DNA from: Chloroflexota bacterium
GTDB taxonomy: Bacteria; Chloroflexota; UBA6077; JACQUR01
DNA length: 10,498 nucleotides
Direction: 5' to 3'
Assembly (NCBI GenBank): GCA_016210245.1
Contig: JACQUR010000007.1
Span: 1-10,498, forward strand
Shown here: in pieces, positions 1 to 5,489 of the stretch
How the letters are laid out: the number at the start of each line of letters is the position of its first letter
How positions within the stretch are numbered: the stretch's first letter is position 1
Position numbers and translations under genes: made by a program
The notes under the pieces: generated by a model
Told to the model about the DNA's origin: nothing
Database searches by the model: none
What the model saw: the letters and a program-made list of their open reading frames with translations, nothing else

Positions 1-716
1 CGGCCCTGCGCGCCCAGGCCGAGGCGCGCGGCCAGCGCCTGGGCGTGCTCGTCCGCCGCGACGACCGCCGGCCGTACCACGAGGTCTACCGCGCGCGTTT
101 CCCGGGCGCCGAGGCGCCCGCGAGGCCAGACCGCGCCGTCCCCGGCCCGGTGCCCACCTTCGCGCACCAGCTCGAGCGGTCGATGAGCGTCGTCCTGGCC
201 GGGAGCGCCGGCGAGCGGGTCCAGAGCGCCGCCGCGATCCTGTGCCAGGCGGCCGTGCTCTCCGGCCTGCACTGCGTGCAGAAGAACGACTACCCGGTGA
301 CCGTGGGCAGCGGCTTCTCCCTCTCGGAGGTCAAGCTCAGCACCGAGCCCATCCTGTACACCGGCGTCGACACCCCGGACGCGGTGCTCATCGTGTCGGG
401 CAACGGCCTCAACGAAATCCGAGGCAGGGGTGACCTGGCCCGCCTGGCGCCTGGCGGCCTCGTGCTTGCCGACGCGAGCCTCCCGCCGGACTCCCTCCCC
501 GAGCAGGTCCTCGCTCTTCCCCTGCGCGCCACCCTGTCCGCCGATCTGGCGGCCCTGGGCGCGGTGGCCGTGCTCGTCCATCGCACCGGCATCCTCGCCC
601 CCGCCGCGCTCCTGGCGGGTATCGAGGCCCTGGGCCTGAAGGACGCAGAGGGGCTGCGGCGGGTGGTGGCGTCCGCCGCGGCGCTGGAGGCGGAGCGGCC
701 CTCCGTCAGCAGGTAG
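1..716 (+). CDS. 2-oxoacid:acceptor oxidoreductase, 3' end (TPP-subunit tail joined to gamma-type domain), partial
   Basis: The gene enters from the left edge; the first full codon is at 3 and the frame is open to TAG at 714-716. About the first 45 visible residues (reading QRLGVLVRRDDRRPYHEVY) look like the tail of a TPP-binding beta subunit. After a Pro-rich link comes a domain from MSVVLAGSAGERVQSAAAIL (codon at 183) with KNDYPVTVGSGFSLSEVKLS and later IVSGNGLNEI, typical of the gamma/acceptor domain of pyruvate or 2-oxoglutarate ferredoxin oxidoreductases. These cytoplasmic enzymes decarboxylate a 2-oxoacid to acyl-CoA and pass electrons to ferredoxin. The 2-oxoacid cannot be told from this fragment. 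No start with a ribosome site is seen between the two parts, so I read it as one fused polypeptide; a separate gamma gene starting at GTG 45 or ATG 183 is the alternative. A decayed copy of its last 45 or so codons lies at 1627-1779. Confidence 0.85.
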   Translation, partial: ALRAQAEARGQRLGVLVRRDDRRPYHEVYRARFPGAEAPARPDRAVPGPVPTFAHQLERSMSVVLAGSAGERVQSAAAILCQAAVLSGLHCVQKNDYPVTVGSGFSLSEVKLSTEPILYTGVDTPDAVLIVSGNGLNEIRGRGDLARLAPGGLVLADASLPPDSLPEQVLALPLRATLSADLAALGAVAVLVHRTGILAPAALLAGIEALGLKDAEGLRRVVASAAALEAERPSVSR

Positions 717-740
717 CGCCCAGGCACTTCCTGGCTCCGC

Positions 741-772
741 AGGCCATATTCGCTGCGCAGCGAATATGGCCT
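741..772 (+). terminator. Perfect 32-bp palindrome, probable Rho-independent terminator
   Basis: Arms 741-756 (aggccatattcgctgc) and 757-772 are exact reverse complements with no spacer, and a short T-run (ctctttt) follows at 771-777. It starts 25 bp after the oxidoreductase stop and lies before the TA genes, so it fits a terminator for the upstream gene. A RNA hairpin would need to open the central GCGC as a loop. A protein-binding palindrome is the alternative. Confidence 0.6.
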
Positions 773-825
773 CTTTTCCGAATAGGCATCACCCGCGTGG
801 CGGATAGAGGGAGGCAGACAGGAGC

Positions 826-1083
826 ATGGATCCGGAAGGCACAAGGGCGCGGCTCCAACACACGGTGAAAGCGGTGGTGCGCAAAGGCGAGCGCTACTAC
901 GTGGCGGAGTGCCTCGATGTTGCAGTGGTTACCCAGGGCAGAACGCTGGACGAAACGCTCGCCAACCTTCAGGAAGCCGTGGCCCTCCACCTCGAGGGCG
1001 AGGATCCCGCCGACTTCGGCCTGGTTGCCCATCCCACCATCCTGGTGACGATGGAGCTGGAGCCAGCCAGTGCCCAAACCTAG
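826..1083 (+). CDS. hicB: HicB-family antitoxin
   Basis: This encodes an 85-residue protein. The core TVKAVVRKGERYYVAECLD, then VVTQGRTLDETLANLQEAV and LHLEGE, matches the partial RNase-H-like fold of HicB antitoxins, which bind and block the mRNA interferase HicA and often repress their own operon. No obvious added C-terminal DNA-binding domain is present, as in short HicB forms. The ATG is preceded by a purine-rich agagggagg at 806-814. The stop overlaps by 14 bp the GTG of a HicA-like frame, the tight coupling usual for this pair, although toxin and antitoxin order varies. The toxin is broken, so this antitoxin appears orphaned. Family assignment is from sequence pattern only. Confidence 0.8.
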   Translation: MDPEGTRARLQHTVKAVVRKGERYYVAECLDVAVVTQGRTLDETLANLQEAVALHLEGEDPADFGLVAHPTILVTMELEPASAQT

Positions 1084-1189
1084 GCGGCTCTCGGGCGATG
1101 ACGCCCTTGCGATGCTGCAGAGGCGGGTGCTTTGCCGGTCGTGTGCGATAATATGGGCGCATGGTTTCGGCGGGAGGTGTGTCGAGTGA
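1070..1189 (+). pseudogene. hicA: Truncated HicA-like toxin remnant
   Basis: A GTG at 1070 overlapping the end of hicB opens a 39-codon frame starting MPKPRRLSGDDALAMLQRR. This is the normal N-terminus of HicA (small double-stranded-RNA-binding-like mRNA interferase, usually 60-90 residues). After residue 19 the similarity stops: the expected GF-x-RQ-x-GSH segment with the catalytic histidine is absent, and the frame runs into unrelated residues and a TGA at 1187-1189. The lost part has been replaced by sequence carrying the promoter and ribosome site of the next antitoxin gene. It should be inactive as a toxin. Confidence 0.6.
1144..1152 (+). promoter_or_regulatory. Candidate extended -10 promoter of the phd-doc pair
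   Basis: The sequence tgcGATAAT (TG at 1144-1145, hexamer 1147-1152) fits an extended -10 element. A start site near 1159 would leave about 27 nt of leader with a ggaggt ribosome site at 1173-1178. No convincing -35 is present, which extended -10 promoters tolerate. Prediction only. Confidence 0.4.
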
Positions 1190-1440
1190 GAAGGCAACCC
1201 AAGCCCGTGGCGCTGGAAGCTGACACCGACCTCCGACGCGTCGTGGAAGAAGTATCCGCCGACAAGACCCCCCGACTGATCGAACGCGATGGCAAGCCAC
1301 TGGCAGTCGTCATCCCTGCCGAAGAGTACGCCGACATCATGACCATGCATCCGTCGGTGCGGTCTCCGCGCGACTTCTATGAGGAAGCGACCAGGAGCGA
1401 GGACATCCGCCGCATCCTCCGCCGACTGACCACCGAATGA
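1186..1440 (+). CDS. Phd/YefM-type antitoxin
   Basis: This encodes an 84-residue protein. The N-terminal part (VALEADTDLRRVVEEV, then TPRLIERDGKPLAVVIPAEE) is the Phd/YefM 'prevent-host-death' fold, which binds operator DNA as a dimer; the C-terminal stretch after MHPSVRSPRDF would be the toxin-binding tail. I choose GTG 1186 because ggaggt at 1173-1178 sits 7 nt upstream and the family starts here; the frame is also open from GTG 1132, without such a site. Its TGA overlaps the ATG of the Doc-like remnant (atga at 1437-1440), the classic coupling of a phd-doc operon. The partner toxin is ruined, so this is an orphan antitoxin or a regulator retained alone. Confidence 0.75.
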   Translation: MRRQPKPVALEADTDLRRVVEEVSADKTPRLIERDGKPLAVVIPAEEYADIMTMHPSVRSPRDFYEEATRSEDIRRILRRLTTE

Positions 1441-1628
1441 ATGGCAAGCCACCGGATCCCTTCGAGAAGGCAGCCATGCTGCTGCGAGGCATCACGCAGG
1501 GTCACCCCTTCTACAATGGGAACAAGCGCACAGGGTTCCTCCCGGCAGCGTACTAACTGGACACAGTGGGCCATCCATTGCCGAAACGGCTGTCGGCTGA
1601 TGAGACGGTAGATCTGTGCGTTCGTGTG
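1437..1628 (+). pseudogene. doc: Fic/Doc toxin remnant with internal stop and both ends lost
   Basis: The ATG overlaps the antitoxin stop. The frame reads PDPFEKAAMLLRGITQ and then HPFYNGNKRTGF, the Fic/Doc active-site motif (HxFx-[DN]-GN-[KR]-R) that transfers AMP or, in Doc, phosphate to targets such as EF-Tu. A TAA at 1554-1556 stops it after 39 residues. The same frame continues beyond it with LDTVGHPLPKRLSADETVDL and CVRVS, which looks like the continuation of such proteins, so the TAA probably replaces a Tyr codon. Full-length Doc proteins carry about 45-50 residues before PDPFEK that are absent here, and the C-terminus is lost at about 1628, where a duplicated oxidoreductase fragment begins. 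Almost certainly non-functional. Confidence 0.75.
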
Positions 1629-1779
1629 TCCACCGCACGGGCATCCTCGCCCCGGCGCGCTCCTGGCCGCTGTCGATGCCCGCAGCCTGAAGGACGCAGC
1701 CGGGCGGCGGCGGGCCACGGCGTCTGCCGAGGCGCTCGCCGCGGCTCTGGACGCAGAGCGGCCGATGGCGACCGCGTAG
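1627..1779 (+). pseudogene. Frameshifted duplicate of the oxidoreductase 3' end
   Basis: This stretch matches the end of the oxidoreductase gene at about 575-716. Exact shared runs include ggcatcctcgcccc (588-601 and 1640-1653) and gcctgaaggacgcag (634-648 and 1685-1699). The offset is 1052 bp at the first and 1051 bp at the second, showing a one-base deletion in the copy near 1655. After that shift the copy encodes SLKDAAGRRRATASAEAL and ends ERPMATA, with a TAG at 1777-1779 followed by the same 'cgcc' as at 717-720. It has about 12 extra bases near its end and no start, so it is a dead fragment of a duplicated or paralogous gene. Confidence 0.8.
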
Positions 1780-1782
1780 CGC

Positions 1783-1966
1783 CTGCACCGTTCTGGGTCA
1801 AAGGTCAAATGGACTTGTCCCGTTTCGGTGGCTCTTCCGAGACAGGTGCTGCCTCTTATCACTTTCTCCGCTACCTCAGCACGTAACTGTCGGAGTTCCT
1901 GACCGGACAGGTTCCTGACCAAGCTAGGGTAGGCTGCGCGACTTGCCCGCCAGGCCGTGAAAAGCA
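1783..1966. other. Intergenic remnant with no recognisable gene
   Basis: This lies between the duplicated oxidoreductase tail and the end of the glycoside hydrolase gene. An open frame on the minus strand crosses it but continues through the decayed repeats and does not resemble a protein I know. The sequence around 1799-1826 (gtcaaatggacttgtcccg) has the look of an insertion-sequence end, but I see no transposase, matching inverted repeat or target duplication. A short direct repeat ttcctgacc occurs at 1896-1904 and 1912-1920. Confidence 0.35.
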
Positions 1967-3982
1967 CTACCTGAAGACTTGGGTCACGTCCCGGGTCCAG
2001 CCAGCGATGATTCTGCTCCCGGCCAATTCACCGGACGCAAGGCTCCAGATTCCGACCCAGGTGTAGGTCCCGTCATGGGAGTAATGATAAGCGGCCGCGA
2101 AACGAGTGTTGTCCGGGGAGAAGGCCCCGGCCGCCACTGTGTTCCATGTTGGGTACTGGGCACGAGTCGTAAGCACGCTGTGGCCAGTGGTCAGGTCATC
2201 GACTCGGTAATGGACACCGGAAGCGGCGGTAACGAGGGCAGCCGCATAGCGGCGGTCCGGTGAGTGCAGGGAGTACCTGTTGTCCAGCGTCGGCGTGGGT
2301 GCGGGTGCGGGTGTTGGAACGGGAGTCGCCACTGTCGGCCTGGGTGCGGCTGTTGGAACGGGAGTCGCCACTGGCGCAGCGTGCGTCGGGACGGGCGGGG
2401 AGGGGAGCTCAGCCGGCGCTGTTGGCTGGGTTTGCGGTGCGCCGATACGTACCTCGACCTCGTGAGCCGCCGACCACGCGGCAAACTCGGCCGCCACACC
2501 ACGGAAGTCTGAGACCTCATCCTCCGCGCGATAGCTCCAGGCGAGAGCTCCGGCACAACCACTCCGCAAGATGGTGTCGAGATACTCAGTGAGTGTGCGA
2601 GTAGCCGCGGCGGTGGGGAATTCGCCGACGATGACCGGCTTGTCCAAGCCGCACTCCAGAGGGTCGTTGGGCTCGTAGGAGTGGTACTGGTATAAGTCCA
2701 GCCCGCTGCCTTTCCAGTAGTCCAAGGCGTCGCGCCAAGCGCTCCCCACCGTCGCATACTGTGTTGAGTAGGCGTGGATGTACTCGACCACCTCGCGGAC
2801 AAAAGCTTGCATCGCAGCAGGGTCAACGGGGTCGCCCACCCATCGGCCACCGGGGATCGTCATGGCTCCCTCTGGTTCGCTCATGACCTCCCACGCGATG
2901 ATCCACGGACTGGTGCCATAGCGCTCGAGCAACGGTCTGAGGGCGTTGTCCAGGAACGACTGGCGAATGAGCGGGTCCGAAATCAGCCGGGAGCGCCCGA
3001 AGAGCTGCACGCCGTTGACGACCTGTGGCTGGTCAGCGACCTGATAGTTGAAGAGGACCAGGATAAGACGCAGGTCGTATTGCTCCGCCAGGCCAAGAAC
3101 GGCGCCAAGGTCGGCATGAAAGTACTCATCGAAACCGGTCACCTGCCCGTCGGCGTCGAACTCAGGCGCTGCCCGGCCGTCTGCGAACAGGAACCAGCGG
3201 ACGACTTGCACCCCGTGCTCTCTCAGGAACGCGAAATCGGCTTCGATCGCCTGGCGGGATTGGGTGGCTGAGGCGCCATCGTGGCCCCAGGCGGTTGTGC
3301 CGAAGTCGTGCCCGTAGTGATGCCACGGGTAATTCACGCCCAGGAGGAACCGGGCATCACGGGCATCAGTGGGCCCCACTGGGACCCGCGGAGGAGCCGG
3401 CTCGGAAGTTGGCATGGGGCGACCGGTGGCAACGGAGCGAGCTGTTGGCGAGGGCGCAGCCCGGGGGGCCGGCGACTGCGTCGGCCCCAGGAACGGCATG
3501 GGTATCGCATCGTCTTCGGCCAACAAGGATGTTCCGTCGGCCGACCACCTGAGCGAGTGGTACCACCGGGTGATCGGGACCCGGCCGAGCACGCTTGCAC
3601 TGGCCGCCTCGGCGATGGCGATGTAACCGCCGCCCCCATGGTGTAACATGATCGCGAGGAGGCGCGAGTCCGGGGACCAGCAGAGAGCCTTGAGGTCGTT
3701 GTTGCGTTCGCGGAGGTCGATCACCCGGAGAAGCTCGCCGGTCTCAAGACGAAAGATCGCGACTCTCCCGGAGAGCAGCGGCTCGACCTCTTGGGCGTAG
3801 AACTGGCCGTCGGGCGAAGAAGCCCGAGCGCCCTGAGGCACACTCCCGCGCGGCGAGTCGACGCAGCTCGCGCCCTGTTGTGAAGGCCCGAGCGTAGCAC
3901 CAGTGACTGGCTGGCCGCGGCAAGCGAACGCCGCCAGTGCGATGAGCAAGGACAGCCTCAAAACGAACTGAGTGATCTGCAT
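1967..3982 (-). CDS. Secreted GH5-like (clan GH-A) glycoside hydrolase flanked by propeller-like segments
   Basis: This encodes 671 residues. Residues 1-20 (FVLRLSLLIALAAFA) form a signal peptide; Cys21 follows, but the lipobox is poor (AFAC). Residues 55-155 hold WD40/TolB-like blades (SSPDGQFYA, CWSPDSRLLAIM, LRWSADGTSLLAE). A Pro/Ser/Thr linker spans about 163-205. A TIM-barrel hydrolase spans about 210-505: it opens with FLLGVNYPWHHYG, has VRWFLFADGR at 261-270, the probable acid/base Glu369 in WEVMSEPEG and the probable nucleophile Glu454 in PVIVGEF. A Pro/Thr linker (515-565) is followed by more blades (HSPDRRYAAAL, AFSPDNTRFAAA) to the end. The acid/base motif is SEP where clan GH-A normally has NEP. 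The last blade seems cut short. ATG 3982 has aaggag 8 nt upstream (3991-3996 on the complement). It probably cleaves a beta-linked plant or microbial polysaccharide outside the cell; the substrate is unknown. It is divergent from the HTH-membrane gene at 4083. Confidence 0.75.
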   Translation of the reverse strand: MQITQFVLRLSLLIALAAFACRGQPVTGATLGPSQQGASCVDSPRGSVPQGARASSPDGQFYAQEVEPLLSGRVAIFRLETGELLRVIDLRERNNDLKALCWSPDSRLLAIMLHHGGGGYIAIAEAASASVLGRVPITRWYHSLRWSADGTSLLAEDDAIPMPFLGPTQSPAPRAAPSPTARSVATGRPMPTSEPAPPRVPVGPTDARDARFLLGVNYPWHHYGHDFGTTAWGHDGASATQSRQAIEADFAFLREHGVQVVRWFLFADGRAAPEFDADGQVTGFDEYFHADLGAVLGLAEQYDLRLILVLFNYQVADQPQVVNGVQLFGRSRLISDPLIRQSFLDNALRPLLERYGTSPWIIAWEVMSEPEGAMTIPGGRWVGDPVDPAAMQAFVREVVEYIHAYSTQYATVGSAWRDALDYWKGSGLDLYQYHSYEPNDPLECGLDKPVIVGEFPTAAATRTLTEYLDTILRSGCAGALAWSYRAEDEVSDFRGVAAEFAAWSAAHEVEVRIGAPQTQPTAPAELPSPPVPTHAAPVATPVPTAAPRPTVATPVPTPAPAPTPTLDNRYSLHSPDRRYAAALVTAASGVHYRVDDLTTGHSVLTTRAQYPTWNTVAAGAFSPDNTRFAAAYHYSHDGTYTWVGIWSLASGELAGSRIIAGWTRDVTQVFR
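2313..2373. repeat. 23-bp exact direct repeat inside the Pro/Thr linker
   Basis: The 23-bp unit at 2313-2335 recurs exactly at 2351-2373 (core gttggaacgggagtcgccac), 38 bp apart. It encodes the VATPVPT-type linker repeats of the hydrolase on the minus strand. Exact nucleotide identity, rather than only similar protein sequence, points to recent duplication or slippage that could change linker length. Confidence 0.85.
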
Positions 3983-4009
3983 GGCCGAGACTCCTTTTCC
4001 GGAGCAGAG

Positions 4010-4038
4010 TACCTAGCTTATGCCCAGTCTACGCGCAA
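4010..4038 (-). promoter_or_regulatory. Predicted sigma70-type promoter of the glycoside hydrolase gene
   Basis: Read on the minus strand, TTGCGC (complement of 4033-4038) and TAGGTA (complement of 4010-4015) are separated by exactly 17 bp. A start near 4003 would give a leader of about 20 nt containing the aaggag ribosome site. The -35 lies inside the left copy of the cgcgcaag repeat, so a protein bound there would compete with or contact RNA polymerase. Confidence 0.5.
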
Positions 4039-4073
4039 GAACTTGAAGTGGTCGCGCAAGGAACTGTGGTTCC
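4032..4073. promoter_or_regulatory. Tandem direct repeat and inverted repeat, candidate operator
   Basis: The 8-mer cgcgcaag occurs at 4032-4039 and 4053-4060, 21 bp apart (two helical turns). Similarity extends to the right of each (cgcgcaagaacttgaagtgg and cgcgcaaggaactgtgg). The right copy merges into the inverted repeat ggaac-tgtg-gttcc at 4060-4073, which abuts the ribosome site of the HTH gene. The placement suits a site through which one regulator controls both divergent genes. Binding is inferred. Confidence 0.45.
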
Positions 4074-4082
4074 GGAGGAATC

Positions 4083-5009
4083 ATGGATAAGTCGAAGTTC
4101 GCTGGGCTTCTTGCCGAGGAATTGACGCAGCGCGGGCTAACGGCTGAGAACGTGGCCGACCAGCTTGGCGTGGACTCGAGCACTCTCACAAGGTGGAGGA
4201 AGCCTCGGGAGCGCCAGAAGCCTCGGCAATCCGACCTCCAGAACCTGTGCCGGCTCTTCTCGTTGGACACGGCGCGATGTCAGGCGTTCCATGGGTGTTT
4301 CTACCCCGAGGCAAAGTGCAAGAACCAACACGCGCCTAACCCGATTCCAAAAGGGGCACCACCTCCTCGAAGCCCGACGGGCACAGAACCGGATATCCCG
4401 GTGTCCCCTGGCTCACCCCAACGGGCTTGGCCTGCCAAGTGGCTCGCTCCCCTACAGAGGGGTTGGAGAGCAATTCCGCTGTGGATTAGCCTGCTCGTCA
4501 TCTTGGCCATTGGCCTCGTCATCGTGGGACTACTGAGCATCCGCCCGGCGCCCCCGGAGAGGCTGGTGTTCGATTTCGAACAAGGGGACTGTCAACGGTG
4601 GGGAAAGCAACCTCTCAACCAGCCCCCGCAGCCCTGTCAGAGTGTGGCGCCCTCGCAAGAGCGAGCGTACAGTGGAAGCTACGCGCTGCGGTTCGATGCT
4701 GCACCCTATTCCGTCGATCGATCACCAGACGCGGGCATCAGCCTCGATGCCTGTGGCAAGAGCGTGACCGCTCACGTGTATCTACCTGACGGGGCACCCT
4801 CCATACCTGTCGCGATCTATGTCCAGGACGCCTTGTGGGAGTGGCACGAGTCGCAACACTTGGACCTGTACGCTGCACGGTGGAACAAGCTGTCCTTCGA
4901 CATGCACGGCGAAAACTGGCCGACGCCCTGTAGGACCTTGGGGTTGCACTTCACACCCCGTGAATATGCGGGATCGGTCTTCATCGACCACGTAACCATC
5001 GAGCAGTGA
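4083..5009 (+). CDS. Membrane-anchored HTH protein with carbohydrate-binding-like ectodomain
   Basis: This encodes 308 residues with ggagg at 4074-4078, 4 nt before the ATG. Residues 5-60 form an XRE/Cro-like helix-turn-helix (ENVADQLGVDSSTLTRWRK at 22-40). A Cys-containing stretch (Cys55, Cys66, Cys72, Cys79) and a Pro-rich linker (84-118) follow. One transmembrane helix lies at about 132-153 (LWISLLVILAIGLVIVGLLS), with Arg125, Arg129 on its inner side. Residues 160-308 look like a beta-sandwich module of carbohydrate-binding type: LVFDFEQGDCQRWG, then AYSGSYALRFDAA, a middle strand VTAHVYLPDGAP and the closing VFIDHVTIE. Its four cysteines (170, 185, 224, 283) could form disulfides outside the cell. 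The order HTH-TM-ectodomain is that of ToxR/CadC-like one-component sensors, though the HTH class differs. I infer a sensor of extracellular saccharide regulating the divergent hydrolase and itself. The exact module family is not identified. GC looks lower than in the genes on either side. Confidence 0.7.
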   Translation: MDKSKFAGLLAEELTQRGLTAENVADQLGVDSSTLTRWRKPRERQKPRQSDLQNLCRLFSLDTARCQAFHGCFYPEAKCKNQHAPNPIPKGAPPPRSPTGTEPDIPVSPGSPQRAWPAKWLAPLQRGWRAIPLWISLLVILAIGLVIVGLLSIRPAPPERLVFDFEQGDCQRWGKQPLNQPPQPCQSVAPSQERAYSGSYALRFDAAPYSVDRSPDAGISLDACGKSVTAHVYLPDGAPSIPVAIYVQDALWEWHESQHLDLYAARWNKLSFDMHGENWPTPCRTLGLHFTPREYAGSVFIDHVTIEQ

Positions 5010-5090
5010 TATGGGCCTGCTCGCACTGGTAGGCCGAGCATTGCGGCAACAGCCAGGTGGACACACGCGAGGGTGGCGCGCGCGGACCCG

Positions 5091-5361
5091 ATGATGATCA
5101 AGGGAGCGGCTGCACCGCCTGGTTGACGAGCTGCCGGAAGGCGAACTAAACGCGGCGGAGCGGTTCCTGGAGTACCTGCGCAACGTCGGCAGCGACCCCG
5201 TGCTCCGGGCGTTCATGGTGGCCCCGCTGGACGACGAACCGCTCACCGGTGACCATGCGGCAGCGATCCGCGAGGCCGAGGAGGAGATTGCCCGCGGCGA
5301 GGTGGTGAACTGGGAGGAGGTGCGGGCGAGCCTCCGCCCGGCACGCAAGCGGGATCGCTGA
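5091..5361 (+). pseudogene. Type II antitoxin gene with N-terminal frameshift
   Basis: Frame 1 is open from 5098 to TGA 5359-5361 and encodes an acidic protein, RLHRLVDELPEGELNAAERF then FLEYLRN, later PLDDEPLTGDHAAAIREAEE and VVNWEEVRASL. This resembles small antitoxins found before RelE/ParE toxins. No ATG, GTG or TTG in this frame precedes the conserved region. The two ATGs at 5091 and 5094 lie in another frame and would join it as MMIKERLHRLVDELPE if one G of the run at 5102-5104 were removed. So I read a one-base insertion; a sequencing error is possible. Its stop overlaps the toxin ATG (tgatg). The family name is uncertain. Confidence 0.6.
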
Positions 5362-5489
5362 TGCCCTGGCGCTTGATCCTGGCCACACGAGCCCAGACGG
5401 AACTGGTGGAGCTTCCATCTCGGGACCAGAACGCCGTAGCGCGGGCGCTGGCGCGCTTGGCGACTGACCCCGCTGGCGTGACTCGGTAG
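5361..5489 (+). pseudogene. Truncated RelE/ParE-family toxin
   Basis: An ATG overlapping the antitoxin stop opens a 42-residue frame, MPWRLILATRAQTELVELPS then AVARALARLATDPAGV, which is the usual N-terminal half of a RelE/ParE toxin (beta strand, two helices). It stops at TAG 5487-5489, just where the family would continue with a basic linker and the WRLRVGDWRV-like core strands. The following DNA does not restore these strands in any frame that I could recognise. Full-length members have about 85-100 residues, so half is missing and activity is unlikely. Confidence 0.6.

Noticed and set aside
706..1452. 248-codon minus-strand frame across the TA cluster
   Set aside because: Antisense to two recognisable antitoxins and crosses the terminator palindrome; no family features.
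1566..1886. 106-codon + strand frame as a gene of its own
   Set aside because: Its first 20 residues are the continuation of the Doc frame after the TAA and the rest is the duplicated oxidoreductase tail read out of frame.
1799..1960. Insertion-sequence end beside the hydrolase gene
   Set aside because: Only a vague resemblance of gtcaaatggacttgtcccg to IS termini; no partner repeat, target duplication or transposase fragment could be shown.
2774..3271. 165-codon + strand frame inside the hydrolase gene
   Set aside because: Antisense to the catalytic barrel, whose motifs are clear on the minus strand.
3917..3925. Lipoprotein signal at Cys21 of the hydrolase
   Set aside because: AFAC departs from the lipobox at the -3 and -2 positions, so cleavage by signal peptidase I is as likely; anchoring was not claimed.
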